DNA of 64,000 bases from Symbiodinium natans (Eukaryota > Sar > Dinophyceae > Suessiales > Symbiodiniaceae), in assembly GCA_905221605.1 (NCBI GenBank), contig CAJNDS010002634.1, positions 1,222,546-1,286,545 of the forward strand, written 5' to 3'. This document shows, piece by piece, positions 52,651-62,968 of this stretch (its first letter is position 1; each line of letters starts with the position of its first letter). The notes below the pieces were generated by a model that did no database searches, was not told where the DNA came from, and worked only from the letters and a program-made list of their open reading frames with translations. Both the position numbers and the translations under genes were made by a program.

Positions 52651-53389
52651 AAGGATCGCGCAGACATGTACAACTGGCAGTATCCTTTTTGGGATGACTC
52701 CCGCCGTCCCACGCCTGAAAAGATGGAACCCTAAACCCTAATAAGCCTTAAGCCCTAAAACCACACCCTGAATCCTAAAGCTAGTTTGACCGAAGCCCGA
52801 CACTTTGCCCCGAATCGCTTGCCCTACGTCACAGTAGGATCCCTATCGCCTGAAGGAAGATGCATGAAGGCGGGTTTAGTGTTCGGGGTTTTGGGGTCCT
52901 CTGATGGTGAAGGGTTTAGGGCGTGTTGGGGAGAGTCGGGCAAGGAGGGGAAGCTTGTTGCAAAAGGGCTTCGGTTTCTTGTGAGTCGCAGGATTTGCAT
53001 CGTTCTCTAAATTATGGTTCCCACGATGGAGAGTCTTGTGCTGACCCTGCCGCTACACAAAGGAGACAATCGTTCAGACCATGATTGCCATGACTCGGAT
53101 TCGTGCTTCGTAGTCTAGAGTTTTGATCTGTAAGGGCATTACCTACGTGCCTTGGGATGTGTTTGCTATTTTTTTTTTTTGGGGGGGGGGGGTATTGGGA
53201 GCTTGGGTATTGGGAGCTTAGGGTTGATATTGATGCAAGTGATTCCGCGGTCTAACCCCTGTACGGGGGAAAGTTGTGAAGATAGGGGATGCTATTGCTA
53301 TTGTATAAGATACCTAGCAGGAACCTCAACTGGTTTAGGGTTTACGGTTTAGAGTTTAGGGTTTATAGGGTTTAGACCCCCCCCCCCAG

Positions 53390-53516
53390 CATATTTGCAA
53401 TAGTCGACTCCCCGGAACAAGCCAAGGAAGCTTCGCCGGGCTCCTGCGCTCACCCTGGACACCGCAGCAGTGCAGCCAGCATCACCGACGCAAGTATGTG
53501 TGGAGCTGTGCAATAG
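53390..53516 (+). CDS. Candidate terminal exon
   Basis: Acceptor is a poly-C tract plus AG. Frame IFAIVDSPEQAKEASPGSCA... SMCGAVQ to TAG at 53514. Confidence 0.45.
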
Positions 53517-54030
53517 CTTAGTAGTAGAGTAGCTAACCTTTAGCCTTTTTGGGTTAATATCTTCCCCTTATATTCCCAAAGGTTAACCTTTAAAACCCCT
53601 AGGTACTGGACAACTAAGATAGGCAAAGCCCTTCCTGGAACCATTTGCCTGCCATGTTTGACTGAAAATACCTGTAACTTCCGCCTCAGAAAGGTTCGCA
53701 GCACCCAAGGAACTGATTCTTACACTTCTGCATTGTCATTCTGATACAGACCTTTTGAAGGGGATCCCAACCGTAAACCCCCTTACCTGTCTTTTGTCAC
53801 TGAGCTTGGAGTTTCCGCGAGAGCCTTGTGAATCATATTCGAGCAGGTGTTGGGGTGTAGGACTTCGGACTTTGGGGCGCAACCCTGAACCAACAACTTG
53901 TGTAGGAAGGATCCCTACCTGAACGGTTGCAAGGTTCTATGCCCTGGTTCAGAACGGCACAAATTGGATCCAACCTGTTGGCGAGAAGGCCTCTCGATGT
54001 TAATTGGCAGCTTTTTTTCTTTCAAACAGC

Positions 54031-54069
54031 AAGCCTATGGTTTGCGTCTCTCTCCCTTTCTCTTGTTGA
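54031..54069 (+). CDS. Candidate short terminal exon
   Basis: Strong acceptor TTTTTTTCTTTCAAACAG, frame QAYGLRLSPFSC-TGA. Confidence 0.3.
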   Translation, partial: KPMVCVSLPFSC

Positions 54070-54411
54070 CTTGAGCATGCACCTTGCACGCCCCCGAAGC
54101 TTTGGGATTACAACTATACGCTCGAGTGATTCATTATACGAATATACTAATATATTAATGTACCATGTACTAATATAGTAAGATATGAATGTAACAATAT
54201 AATAGCCTAAACCCTAAACCCTATGGCGCGGCAGAGAGAGAGAGAGAGAGAGAAACCCTAAACCCTAAACCCTATAAGCCAGTAACTTTCCCAACATTCA
54301 TTAACATGTGAACTTCAGGGCCCCATGCCGCGGAAGCAGCCTGGCGGCAATGAAGCCCCGTGGAGCGGGTTTAGGGTTTAGGGTTTAGGGTTTAGAGTTT
54401 AGGGTTTAGGG

Positions 54412-54698
54412 TACGGGGGGACAACCAAGGAAGGAAATCAACTCCCCTAATCGCCCTGAACTTATATTTCCCAGATCGAACCAAGAAACAAACAAGAACA
54501 CGGATAAGAGCAACCCAGGGGGGAAGGAAAGGGGGAAGGAATCCACACCCTTACCAAACCCTAAGAACCCAGGCACTACTTTTTGAACTTGTGGCTTTCT
54601 GTTCAAGCCCATCTTGAGCCAAACATAATTTCCGGGTTTATTAACCCTTCCAACTCTCAACACTAACTCTTTTCTACAATACCAATTGCAGCTCCGCA
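54412..54698 (-). repeat. 3' LTR
   Basis: 287-bp direct repeat of 62969-63255. It follows the purine tract in element orientation. The preceding flank TAGGG (54407-54411) matches the flank after the other LTR. The two LTRs share the boundary dinucleotide TA on the + strand, followed by C and six G. Confidence 0.9.
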
Positions 54699-54708
54699 CT
54701 CCCCCTGT
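54699..54708 (-). promoter_or_regulatory. Polypurine tract
   Basis: Minus strand ACAGGGGGAG ends exactly at the first base of the 3' LTR, the expected place for the plus-strand primer of an LTR element. Confidence 0.8.
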
Positions 54709-55068
54709 CCTAGGATTTCCTAGGACACATTGGAGATGCAGATCTTTTGGCCAAAAACTGCCTTTAAGGCAGCAGCCAGCTGCTTGAAATGCATGTTGTG
54801 GTTTAACGTCTTCCAGGACGGAATTATAGCACATTGGCTAACCTACTACCCATAGAGAATCTCTTTTCACCATGATCCTCTCATCACTGAAGACTCCTTG
54901 GCCTTCTTCACCACAAACCGTGGTCTTCGCTACGCAAAAAGCTACTGACTTCTACTATCAGGGATTTCCATACCCTTAATAGTAACCACCACAATGTCAG
55001 CACATTGGCTGTTCCAGCGCACCTGTCTCCAGAAAGAGAAAAACCATCCCTTCATCCATACCATCCAG
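54709..55068 (-). other. 3' untranslated part of the LTR element
   Basis: About 360 bases between the last coding-like frame and the purine tract. Short ORFs cross it but none shows a recognisable motif. Confidence 0.45.
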
Positions 55069-55965
55069 TCACTTCTTTTTCCGATTGTTGGCAATCTTGA
55101 GGTGAAGTTGCAGCAGAATATACTCCAGGTCCGAAACTGTAAGAACAGGATCCTGTACGCCCCTTTGAATTGAGGATACCAATCCTTCTCTCTTTGCGTC
55201 CTCAATCGCCTGGCAAGATTGACCCAGCTCTTCATTCGCAGTGGCAGACCCTGGTGCATCCGCATCAGATGGACGATCCTTTTCCTCAGGATCTTGCACC
55301 ATTACCACCTCTTCTTTTTGGGACTCTGACTTTTCTCCCTCTTCTTTGTCTTTCCACCGACATTTGACTTTGTGCGCGTCTTCGAGGATTTTTCCACTGC
55401 AGAAGCCACCACATTGGATGTTGATCCACCCTTCTCAATGATCGTCGGCATCTTCTTCGGCTTTGGAACCATGAGAGTGTAAGGATCTTCGATAGCTGCA
55501 GCTTTCCTCTTCTTTTTACCTTTTTCTTCTCTTCTTCAACGGCAACCTCCGTCTCCGAAGTCTCAACCACTCCTTTTTCGGCAGGAATATCCTTGCTGGA
55601 CTCCCTTTCTAGGGACCTCTTTTTACCTTTTTTGGAATCCTTTTCCTCTCCCAAATTGGCTCGCTCATACCATATCCTCAGGTCATTGACCCATTCTTCC
55701 ACCTCCGCGAGCGAAACCTCATACGACTTCACTACTTCGAGAAGTTCCAGCACTGTCAACATTTCAGTGGTCCACGAAACCCATTCTTGATCCATTTGGT
55801 CAGCATCTCCAGTGAACTTCAGGAGTTTGAACAATGGGTCCGCCTCTGCTCGAGCCAAATCTGGCTTGCCACCGGACAAAAAATGAAATCGCCTCCATCA
55901 ACAGTTCCGTCATCTTGGTCTCTTCGTCATAAACCATAAAATCCTCCTCATCATCATCGAACTGT
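55069..55965 (-). pseudogene. Frame-broken continuation downstream of the giant ORF
   Basis: Coding-like charged sequence continues past the stop at 55966, but in changing frames. It moves to the +1 frame near the AAAAGG before the stop, to another frame at the TTTTTT run near 55877-55882 (then LSGGKPDLARAEADP...), and shifts twice more near 55510 and 55320 before ending NNRKKK at 55069. The breaks sit in or near homopolymers. Either the original protein was about 300 residues longer and is now broken, or the assembly has indel errors, or one shift is programmed (the Copia-type element Ty1 uses +1 frameshifting). I see no pol motif here either. Confidence 0.5.
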
Positions 55966-58900
55966 TCAGGAGAGATCTCCTTTTCTCCACCATTTGCACC
56001 AGACTTTCTCCTTGGACCATCCCTTGGGCGTCCTTGAAGACCTTGGCCTCTGTTCTTCCAGCGGAACACCATGCTCGAAGACACACCTGTCACCAAACCG
56101 ACACTTCCCAGACCGAGCAAACTGGACGCACCTCACACCAGTTGCACCATGCGAGAACCCACAATCCTTTCCAGCGAAACATTCTCTCCCTGCCACATAG
56201 TATTTACACCAATACGAATGTAGCACCACATCATCTTCGGAATGGATGAATTTGCAGTCGTCACCAAATTTGCAGCGATCTTTCCCCTTGCCGAACCAAT
56301 AGCAGAAGCCCTTCTTCCTCTTCTCCAAGCGCTCTGCCTCATACCGGTCCATAGGGCGATTGTGCTCTACATGAACATTGCCATGTACCTGGGGACTGCT
56401 CCCTTCACCCGACGTGCTATCAGTATCTGGTGCTTGGAGTACAGCTGGAAAACCTGGCCTTGGTCCTACCACCTTCATGATCGGTTTTCCGCCAACTCCT
56501 GAGCCATGCTGAGACGATCCAAAAACATTGAACATCTTCGTGAAGGCCTTTCTAGTGCCAATCTTCTGCACCCTTTTGGTTGGACGTTTCATTGCTCCAA
56601 CCTTGCATCCAGATGCGTTTAAACGACACAACCTCCTATAACCAACTCTATGTCCCTTCTTCCAAAGAGCCATAAGAATTTTAGAGGCAGTAACATTCTC
56701 CACCTCTACCTTTTCCAATGGTCCCTCACTTCCCGGAACAAACCCATCCATATCTGAAGACCTTTTCATCTTTTTTGACACCACTTCGTCGAGGTAGTCT
56801 TCCGAGATCCAGGGTAAGTTCCCCTTAGAGGAAGGATTGTCATCATTGTTTGGTCCTTCACCAGGATACCCTTTTGTGCTGTCAAAGATCTTACCAGTAG
56901 TGCGGTCCTGCATAGAGAAATTCGAAGCCACGCGGGAGTACACTGACCACAAGAAAATCCTTGTGTCCGCCAGTCTTGATGACCCACTGGATGTCTCCTC
57001 TTCCGGAGAAACTTCTGGCGCTTTGCCATCCCCTCCAGTGTCACCACTTGTCTCACCTCCAGCATCTTCAATGGGAATAAGGGATTCATTGTTCCCTTGA
57101 TCAAGCACCGCACCCTCTGGTCCAAGAACTTCCAGCACCGCTGTCGAAGGATCCACCTCTTCATCAGCATCGTCGTCCATCCTTCTCCAGAGAGCCTCCA
57201 ATTGGTCCGCACAAGTCGCCGCTTGAAGGAACTCCATCAACCGAGCCCTCCCGCGCTGCCAGAGAAATTCCGAAACCATCACCGACCCTTGGGCTCCAAG
57301 ATTCAGGAATGGGTGAACCATTTTGGCTACCCTCGCCATAAGTTCAATGTGAACTTCCATGCCTGGACTGCGGCTCCAATCATAGGCAATTGCCTCCATA
57401 GCAGTTCCAAACTTGTCAGTATTCTTGAGTTCCCCTTCCAAACCAGGAGACAACAAGGCACCCATCACCGAAAGAGGATAATTCCCCACCGCCGGCAAGC
57501 ACGGGTTGTCATGGAACGAATGATGCAGGTCACTATAATGTCCTTGATCTCTCCTTTGAAAAAGGAGTGCTCCAGTCCCCAGCTGGGCATTCATTTCATC
57601 CACTTGAACCATTTCAGCACATATCCTCTGTGCCATGTACGCCATTGCTGGCCAGACGGAACGATCGGTAAGACCGCGACGCATAACCCAATCAGTTGTT
57701 GGCGACTGAATCAGCGTCCTTGGATCATACACCAGAACTACCATCGCACCGTCACCCATTGACTGATCAGCATCGTCCTCCAGTGCCAGGTTCTCATCCT
57801 GTTCGCTTGCACCCTCGGATGACATGCTAATAACCAAATTTCGATCCATCTTATTGGACCCTTTTTGGCAGTCTCTTTGCCCCACCGGCAACTTGCCAAC
57901 TGCAACCTTCCAATAAATCCGAGTCAGAAGGCCTTTAACCAGCAATTGCTGAAGGTCATTCCTCACCGGACCACCCTCCAATATCTTCGCATCATCACCA
58001 CGGAGTTCATTGCTCCCACCTTCTCCTTCTTTTTGGTCAGTCTCCTCGCCAGAAATCTGTACTGCTCCTTCCGGCGCCGTCTCCTGTCCAGCCACTTCTT
58101 GCCCAGGAAGAACTTGAGCGCTTTCAGAGACATTCACCTGTCCAGCAACACCTTGCCCAGGTAAAACCTCATCCGTGGAGCCCACCGCCAGCGAACCAAC
58201 CATAACTGAACCATCCCTTGCTCTTTTTTGAGACCGTTCAGCTCGACGAGAAGGTTGTGGTAGCGAAAAAACTTGTGAAGTCACTTCTTGGCGGGTCTCC
58301 CCCCGCGACGCTTTGTCGCGCCCTTCGCCAAGGTGAACCGATTTTTTCGGCCCGTCATTGGAGCCTGAAGAACCACTTTGCGGAACATTGCCACGATTCG
58401 CAGTTCTCTGTGAATCCCTTTCTTGCAAAAAGATTTCCTTCAGGCGTTGTACGGCATTGGTCTCCTCTTCGCTTGAATCGCTTGAGGAAGCGGCATACGA
58501 GACCAAAGCCTCCGCCTGTTCATCATCATCCACCACATCTGCCCACGCTCTGCTGAACCGATACGACAACCCACCACGAGGCTTCAGTTCCAGTGGCTTC
58601 GGCTTTTCCACCACTTCCGCCGGTTGCACTCGTCGTTGTGACCGAGAGCGTGGCACCTGTCGCACCTGTTTTTTGTCCAGCAAGGGCCTTCCCCTTCTCA
58701 CAGGGTTTGATCTTGACCGATACTTTTTTGTTGGTGAATTCACCGGCGGCATTCCAACTCCCACCAACCGCAGCTTCTGTACGCACAACGGAGACCTCTG
58801 CGCAAGCGTCCAACCATCACGGTACCTGACCTTATCAAAAAGCTCCCGATAGGAGCCTCTCGGCATAGTTTTTGCACCGGAGTCTTCAGCTTCACGCACC

Positions 58901-61900
58901 TGAGTGAGGGTTCGCACCGCCGCTCTTCCAGTTCCTTTGTTCCCAGAAGATTGTTGTACCCGTACAGATGCATCAGAAGGAACTGCCTTTTCCGGTCCTC
59001 CCGGGCGATATCGGACATCACCAACCAATTGCAGAATTTTGCATGCGGTCACTTTGTTGATCCCTTTGTCAACCAAATCTTCCACAAAGATGAACTCTTG
59101 CAAGTCCGACACATTGGTCACACCAAGCGTAATCATCACCTCACTTACATGAGGGGTATACACCCACAGGTGTGCGTTGCGAGCCATCCAATTTTCAATT
59201 GGCTCCTCCGGATTTTGAAGCTGAGTACCAGTGGATGCAGCCACCGAATTCTTTTGTTCATCAGCTTCTGCTTCATCCAGAATACCTTTTTCACCATCTT
59301 TTTGTGACACATTGGTCATTTGCAGCGCTTTTGGTGCCGAGGATGAGGAAGATTCAGCTCCCCCACTCGCAGGTGGCTGAAAAGTGCTTCTATCCGTAAG
59401 CTCCCATCCTCTCTCTTTTTCAAACCGGACCTGATTGGCCACCTGTACCAAGTGTTTCAGGAGCGACAGCCGCTCCTCTGACATCTCGTCATGGGAGTAC
59501 TTGCAGAAATTTAACCCTTTCCGGCAACGTCCTCTGAGGTAATAATCGAAACAGCAATGGTGGAACCCTGCGTCCCTTAGTGACTTCCTGGAAGCATTGT
59601 CCCAAGCTTTGCCGGGCTCCCAAGTCCCTTCCAATGCTATGTCATCGTTGTGAAGATACCTGCATGTAGTCCCATATTTACAACCACCTTGATTGTAATA
59701 CAGACACAGACGACCTTTTGGCTCACCCGACGTAGGTTCACCCTTTGATGCACCTTTGCCAAAATTGTACTTGGCCCGGAAGGCTAAATCCTCCCGCTCC
59801 TGCTGTGCCTCATCCACTGTACCTTCCTCTGTGGGAGGGTCACCGATGTTCCCATCCTCATCATCAGCTTCTTGGCTATTCTTTGGATCAGTTGACCCTC
59901 CTCCTGGCCAACCTTCACCATAACGACGATGCTCATAGGAACACTCATCACCATTGCGACACCTTCCCCGATTGAAGAACTTGCACAGCTTGCTGTAACC
60001 AGGTGACAACACAGTCTTTGGAGTCATGTGAGCCTTTTTGTACTGGTCAGGGTCCATGTAGGCTTCCATTGGCTTGTTCTCCCTTTTGCTCATGGATTGC
60101 ACTGCACCATCAAGCTCCTGCAAAAATAGCTTGGTGTCCAACCAAAGCGCGTTCCAAAACTCATCTTCCCCTTGATTCAGCACCGTTGCCACCGCTTCAC
60201 CCACAACTGGTCGAGAAAATCTCCTTTTTCTGCATGCCAGTTCGAAAAGCGCGTTGTGGTACTGTTTTCGGGAAAAAGTGGTTAACTTCCCCAAGCCTGT
60301 GCTTTCTGTACCATCAGGCTTCCAACCATCATTTTGCAAGATGCCATACGCGCGCCGAGCTTCCGCATTGAGGAATGCCTGATCTGCAACACACTCCTGT
60401 AAATCTTCCATCGGGCGACCCAACAGCATCCCAGTAATTTTGCCAACATAGGCTTCCTCTTCGTTTCCATTCTCCAGAAGAGCTTTGTAGATCTTTTCTC
60501 CATAAAGTTGCCTTTCTTCTCGTTCTTCAGAGGATAACTCCTGTACCACAAGCTCTTCATCGGATTGCTCTTCCTCCTGTTTCCAGTCCCATTGACCGTT
60601 GGAATCTTGGTACCATTGACCAACATACCATGAATTCGTCCACCACGTACTCCAGCCGCTGGGTTTCCATTTCCGCAGCGTTGAGGAAGAGTCCTCCACG
60701 TCCTCTTCCAAAACCAGAAAGGTGTCCAAGATTATGGTACCATCATCTTCCACTAGTTTCACTGTTCCATTGACAGTATCACCAAATCTGAACTGACACG
60801 TATTGTTCCCTTCTGCAGGAATCAATACATTCAAATCACCAAGGTCCAAAAAGGCTCCATACCCATTGATGCAGCGCACTAGACCCATGATCTCATCTCC
60901 CTCTTGATAGCAATGTGTCCCAGGTGATTCCAAGGCTCCCGCTCGGGGCACTTTCTTTGCGTGCTCTTCAGAAACCACCTCTGTATCATCGGCTCCTGGC
61001 GCATCCTTTGTTTTCACCTTTGGGTCACACTGCTCGTCCTGCTCCACGAGTCCCACAAGCTCATCTTTTTTGTGCTCCTGGACTTCAGGACCTCCCTTTT
61101 TCTCCGCCAAAGGCTTTGCCTCATCTGCTGTAATTCGCTCGGTGTCGACTTCCGGCGAACTTCCAGACGGCAACACTTCTCCCTTCATGGGAGTGGACCC
61201 ATCATTGGAGTCCTTTGTCACACCTTCTGCAGCAGGCAAATCTTCTTCCACTGCAGGGCAATTGAGTCGATCATCCACGGCAGGCACGCTTTCTTCCACC
61301 GCAGGCTCCCTTGGTTCCATGGCTTCCAAAGGAGAATTTCCACCATCGTTGACCACAGCTGCCTCATTGGCTCCGGTGTAGCCCTTGTCATTTCGTTCCT
61401 CGCGGCTAACTTCAGGTTGCACCAGTGCGTCCACCTGTGAGCCTCCATCATCAGCTGCTGCGGAGACCTGCGCCCCATTGTTGCAGTCGCCCGTGGAACG
61501 TAACACCATATGCACCTCAACCCGTGCTTCCTTCGCACTCCAGGTAATATCTGGCGCATCGACCCGCGCATCATTGGCGCTCCAGGCCTCATTTTTCAGA
61601 TCTTCCGTGTCTCCAGCTATTCCAGAAGCTTCTTTTTCCCCTTGAATGGCAGGAATCTTGGCACCAAACGAAGAGACCTCCTCAGTCGCAACACACGACC
61701 TTTTCCCTCCGTCTTCCAAATCTCCAGGACCACATTCCTGAACGACAGGTACCACATCCACCACTCGCTCTTCTGCAGCCGACACAGTTCCGATCTCCAC
61801 ATTGGGAATCTTTTCTTCTGGACCTACCGATTCCACCGCTGCCACACCCTCAGAAAGTGCTCCCATTCCTTCCCGATCCAGATGTTGAGCTCCAGCGATG

Positions 61901-62934
61901 TCTGCTCGGTTTCCAGGAATCTCCTCCTCATCAGGAGAACCCGAGGTCGGGGCGTCACCACCAGCCCTAGGACCGCTATCCCTGATAGTAGAGGAAAAAT
62001 CTTTTTCACCTAAACTATTTACACTACCCTGGAATGCCCTCGTAGACTCAGTCTTCGGAGTAGAGGATGAAGAATCCAGTGCCGCCTCCATTTCCAGCTC
62101 ATTGCCCGAAGGAGACCCAACCACCTCGTCACTCTTCATCTTTTCACCTACCACCGGCAATGTCCACTTGCTTTCCTGCGTATCCAGGCAGTAATAATAT
62201 TGTCTCCCATCTTCATGGAGGTGCCATTCCCACGTTGTCCCATCGCACGCTTTGATCAGATGCTCATCTTTCCGAAAACCATCCCTTTCAGAGACCTGAC
62301 GCATCTCGTCCTCCTCTTCGGACAACTGTTGCAACCTCTCAGCCTCCATCTGTAGGATCTCCTCCTCCCCCATGGCGTATTCAGCAGCAGGTGCAGCTTC
62401 AAAGCTGTCCGCACCCTTCTGTTCGTGACCGCTTCCACCACCTTGGGAACTCGAAGATGGATCCCTTTTGATCTTGTTCAGAGGCCTCCTGGCCGCTTGC
62501 AGCACTTCTCCAATCAGATCGGTCTGAGACTCTTGGTCTACCATTCGACCCGAAGTCGAAGACGACGGCTGATACCCGTGTTTGTGCAACACTCGTAAAA
62601 CAGTCACCTCCATTTCACGATCTATACCACCAGTCGCGTCCCAGTTCCTTTTCTCACCAGGCTTTGGCGATACAGAGACAGCACGTCCTTCAGCTTCAGT
62701 ATTGCTAACCATATCCACATTGGGGTTCATACCCACATTGGGGCTTTCTGCAACCAAGGCTTCTTCCAGATGTTCTTCAGCGCCGGGAATCACCTCTTCC
62801 AACACCGATCTTTCACCCAGAGACTCAGCTGCACCATTTCCAGCTCCACCATTTTGTCCACCATCCGAGGCAGGTTGGAGCCATCGCTTCGGAGAAGGCA
62901 TTGCTTCTTGATCCCAAAAACCTTGAAAGAGCAC
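55966..62934 (-). CDS. Giant Gag-like multi-domain RNA-binding protein of the LTR element
   Basis: An open frame of 2,322 codons. A TAA lies immediately upstream and the first ATG is at residue 12 (62901), so the likely product is about 2,311 aa. Residues 1-230 are acidic and low complexity. A WW-like segment has W235 and W257 with P260. An S1-like segment (about 678-740) contains GYGAFLDLG. A Trp-rich stretch is at 757-782. About 807-863 resembles the C-terminal MLLE domain of poly(A)-binding protein, with KITGMLLG at 832-839. CCCH fingers lie at 984-1002 (C-x7-C-x5-C-x3-H), 1077-1095 and about 1128-1150. A SAM-like helical region is at about 1265-1310. A long disordered part has a short tandem repeat around PGQGVAGQ/PGQEVAGQ. 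Three more CCCH fingers lie at about 2210-2290, and a seventh is cut off at WCKWWRKG before the stop. No pol domain is visible. Inference: it binds element RNA and perhaps host translation or poly(A) factors. Domain calls are from motif recognition only. Confidence 0.85.
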   Translation of the reverse strand: MLFQGFWDQEAMPSPKRWLQPASDGGQNGGAGNGAAESLGERSVLEEVIPGAEEHLEEALVAESPNVGMNPNVDMVSNTEAEGRAVSVSPKPGEKRNWDATGGIDREMEVTVLRVLHKHGYQPSSSTSGRMVDQESQTDLIGEVLQAARRPLNKIKRDPSSSSQGGGSGHEQKGADSFEAAPAAEYAMGEEEILQMEAERLQQLSEEEDEMRQVSERDGFRKDEHLIKACDGTTWEWHLHEDGRQYYYCLDTQESKWTLPVVGEKMKSDEVVGSPSGNELEMEAALDSSSSTPKTESTRAFQGSVNSLGEKDFSSTIRDSGPRAGGDAPTSGSPDEEEIPGNRADIAGAQHLDREGMGALSEGVAAVESVGPEEKIPNVEIGTVSAAEERVVDVVPVVQECGPGDLEDGGKRSCVATEEVSSFGAKIPAIQGEKEASGIAGDTEDLKNEAWSANDARVDAPDITWSAKEARVEVHMVLRSTGDCNNGAQVSAAADDGGSQVDALVQPEVSREERNDKGYTGANEAAVVNDGGNSPLEAMEPREPAVEESVPAVDDRLNCPAVEEDLPAAEGVTKDSNDGSTPMKGEVLPSGSSPEVDTERITADEAKPLAEKKGGPEVQEHKKDELVGLVEQDEQCDPKVKTKDAPGADDTEVVSEEHAKKVPRAGALESPGTHCYQEGDEIMGLVRCINGYGAFLDLGDLNVLIPAEGNNTCQFRFGDTVNGTVKLVEDDGTIILDTFLVLEEDVEDSSSTLRKWKPSGWSTWWTNSWYVGQWYQDSNGQWDWKQEEEQSDEELVVQELSSEEREERQLYGEKIYKALLENGNEEEAYVGKITGMLLGRPMEDLQECVADQAFLNAEARRAYGILQNDGWKPDGTESTGLGKLTTFSRKQYHNALFELACRKRRFSRPVVGEAVATVLNQGEDEFWNALWLDTKLFLQELDGAVQSMSKRENKPMEAYMDPDQYKKAHMTPKTVLSPGYSKLCKFFNRGRCRNGDECSYEHRRYGEGWPGGGSTDPKNSQEADDEDGNIGDPPTEEGTVDEAQQEREDLAFRAKYNFGKGASKGEPTSGEPKGRLCLYYNQGGCKYGTTCRYLHNDDIALEGTWEPGKAWDNASRKSLRDAGFHHCCFDYYLRGRCRKGLNFCKYSHDEMSEERLSLLKHLVQVANQVRFEKERGWELTDRSTFQPPASGGAESSSSSAPKALQMTNVSQKDGEKGILDEAEADEQKNSVAASTGTQLQNPEEPIENWMARNAHLWVYTPHVSEVMITLGVTNVSDLQEFIFVEDLVDKGINKVTACKILQLVGDVRYRPGGPEKAVPSDASVRVQQSSGNKGTGRAAVRTLTQVREAEDSGAKTMPRGSYRELFDKVRYRDGWTLAQRSPLCVQKLRLVGVGMPPVNSPTKKYRSRSNPVRRGRPLLDKKQVRQVPRSRSQRRVQPAEVVEKPKPLELKPRGGLSYRFSRAWADVVDDDEQAEALVSYAASSSDSSEEETNAVQRLKEIFLQERDSQRTANRGNVPQSGSSGSNDGPKKSVHLGEGRDKASRGETRQEVTSQVFSLPQPSRRAERSQKRARDGSVMVGSLAVGSTDEVLPGQGVAGQVNVSESAQVLPGQEVAGQETAPEGAVQISGEETDQKEGEGGSNELRGDDAKILEGGPVRNDLQQLLVKGLLTRIYWKVAVGKLPVGQRDCQKGSNKMDRNLVISMSSEGASEQDENLALEDDADQSMGDGAMVVLVYDPRTLIQSPTTDWVMRRGLTDRSVWPAMAYMAQRICAEMVQVDEMNAQLGTGALLFQRRDQGHYSDLHHSFHDNPCLPAVGNYPLSVMGALLSPGLEGELKNTDKFGTAMEAIAYDWSRSPGMEVHIELMARVAKMVHPFLNLGAQGSVMVSEFLWQRGRARLMEFLQAATCADQLEALWRRMDDDADEEVDPSTAVLEVLGPEGAVLDQGNNESLIPIEDAGGETSGDTGGDGKAPEVSPEEETSSGSSRLADTRIFLWSVYSRVASNFSMQDRTTGKIFDSTKGYPGEGPNNDDNPSSKGNLPWISEDYLDEVVSKKMKRSSDMDGFVPGSEGPLEKVEVENVTASKILMALWKKGHRVGYRRLCRLNASGCKVGAMKRPTKRVQKIGTRKAFTKMFNVFGSSQHGSGVGGKPIMKVVGPRPGFPAVLQAPDTDSTSGEGSSPQVHGNVHVEHNRPMDRYEAERLEKRKKGFCYWFGKGKDRCKFGDDCKFIHSEDDVVLHSYWCKYYVAGRECFAGKDCGFSHGATGVRCVQFARSGKCRFGDRCVFEHGVPLEEQRPRSSRTPKGWSKEKVWCKWWRKGDLS

Positions 62935-62956
62935 TTAACCGCAGGGAACCTAATTT
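62902..62956 (-). other. 5' leader of the LTR element
   Basis: Between the primer-binding site and the first ATG of the giant ORF. It contains an in-frame TAA directly before the GTG that opens the frame, which argues for initiation at the ATG at 62901. Confidence 0.5.
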
Positions 62957-62968
62957 GGGCTCATAACC
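62957..62968 (-). promoter_or_regulatory. Primer-binding site, initiator-tRNA anticodon-arm type
   Basis: Read on the minus strand, GGTTATGAGCCC starts directly after the 5' LTR. This is the reverse complement of the anticodon arm GGGCUCAUAACC of initiator methionine tRNA (anticodon CAU). Known: Drosophila copia primes from an internal half-tRNA-iMet fragment with a very similar site, whereas most LTR elements use the tRNA 3' CCA end. Inference: this element belongs with Copia-type elements. Confidence 0.75.

Noticed and set aside
54942-55265. Minus ORF with NSQCADIVVVTIK, resembling the end of a Copia RNase H
   Set aside because: Only a few residues agree with the ADILTK-type ending and the frame overlaps another coding-like frame.
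56034-62911. Plus-strand ORFs of up to 221 codons opposite the giant ORF
   Set aside because: They are shadows of the minus-strand coding sequence, with no independent motif.
55966-62934. Reverse transcriptase or integrase within the giant ORF
   Set aside because: Searched by eye for YxDD, DTG/DSG, HHCC and RNase H motifs; none found. The acidic and disordered parts give no support.
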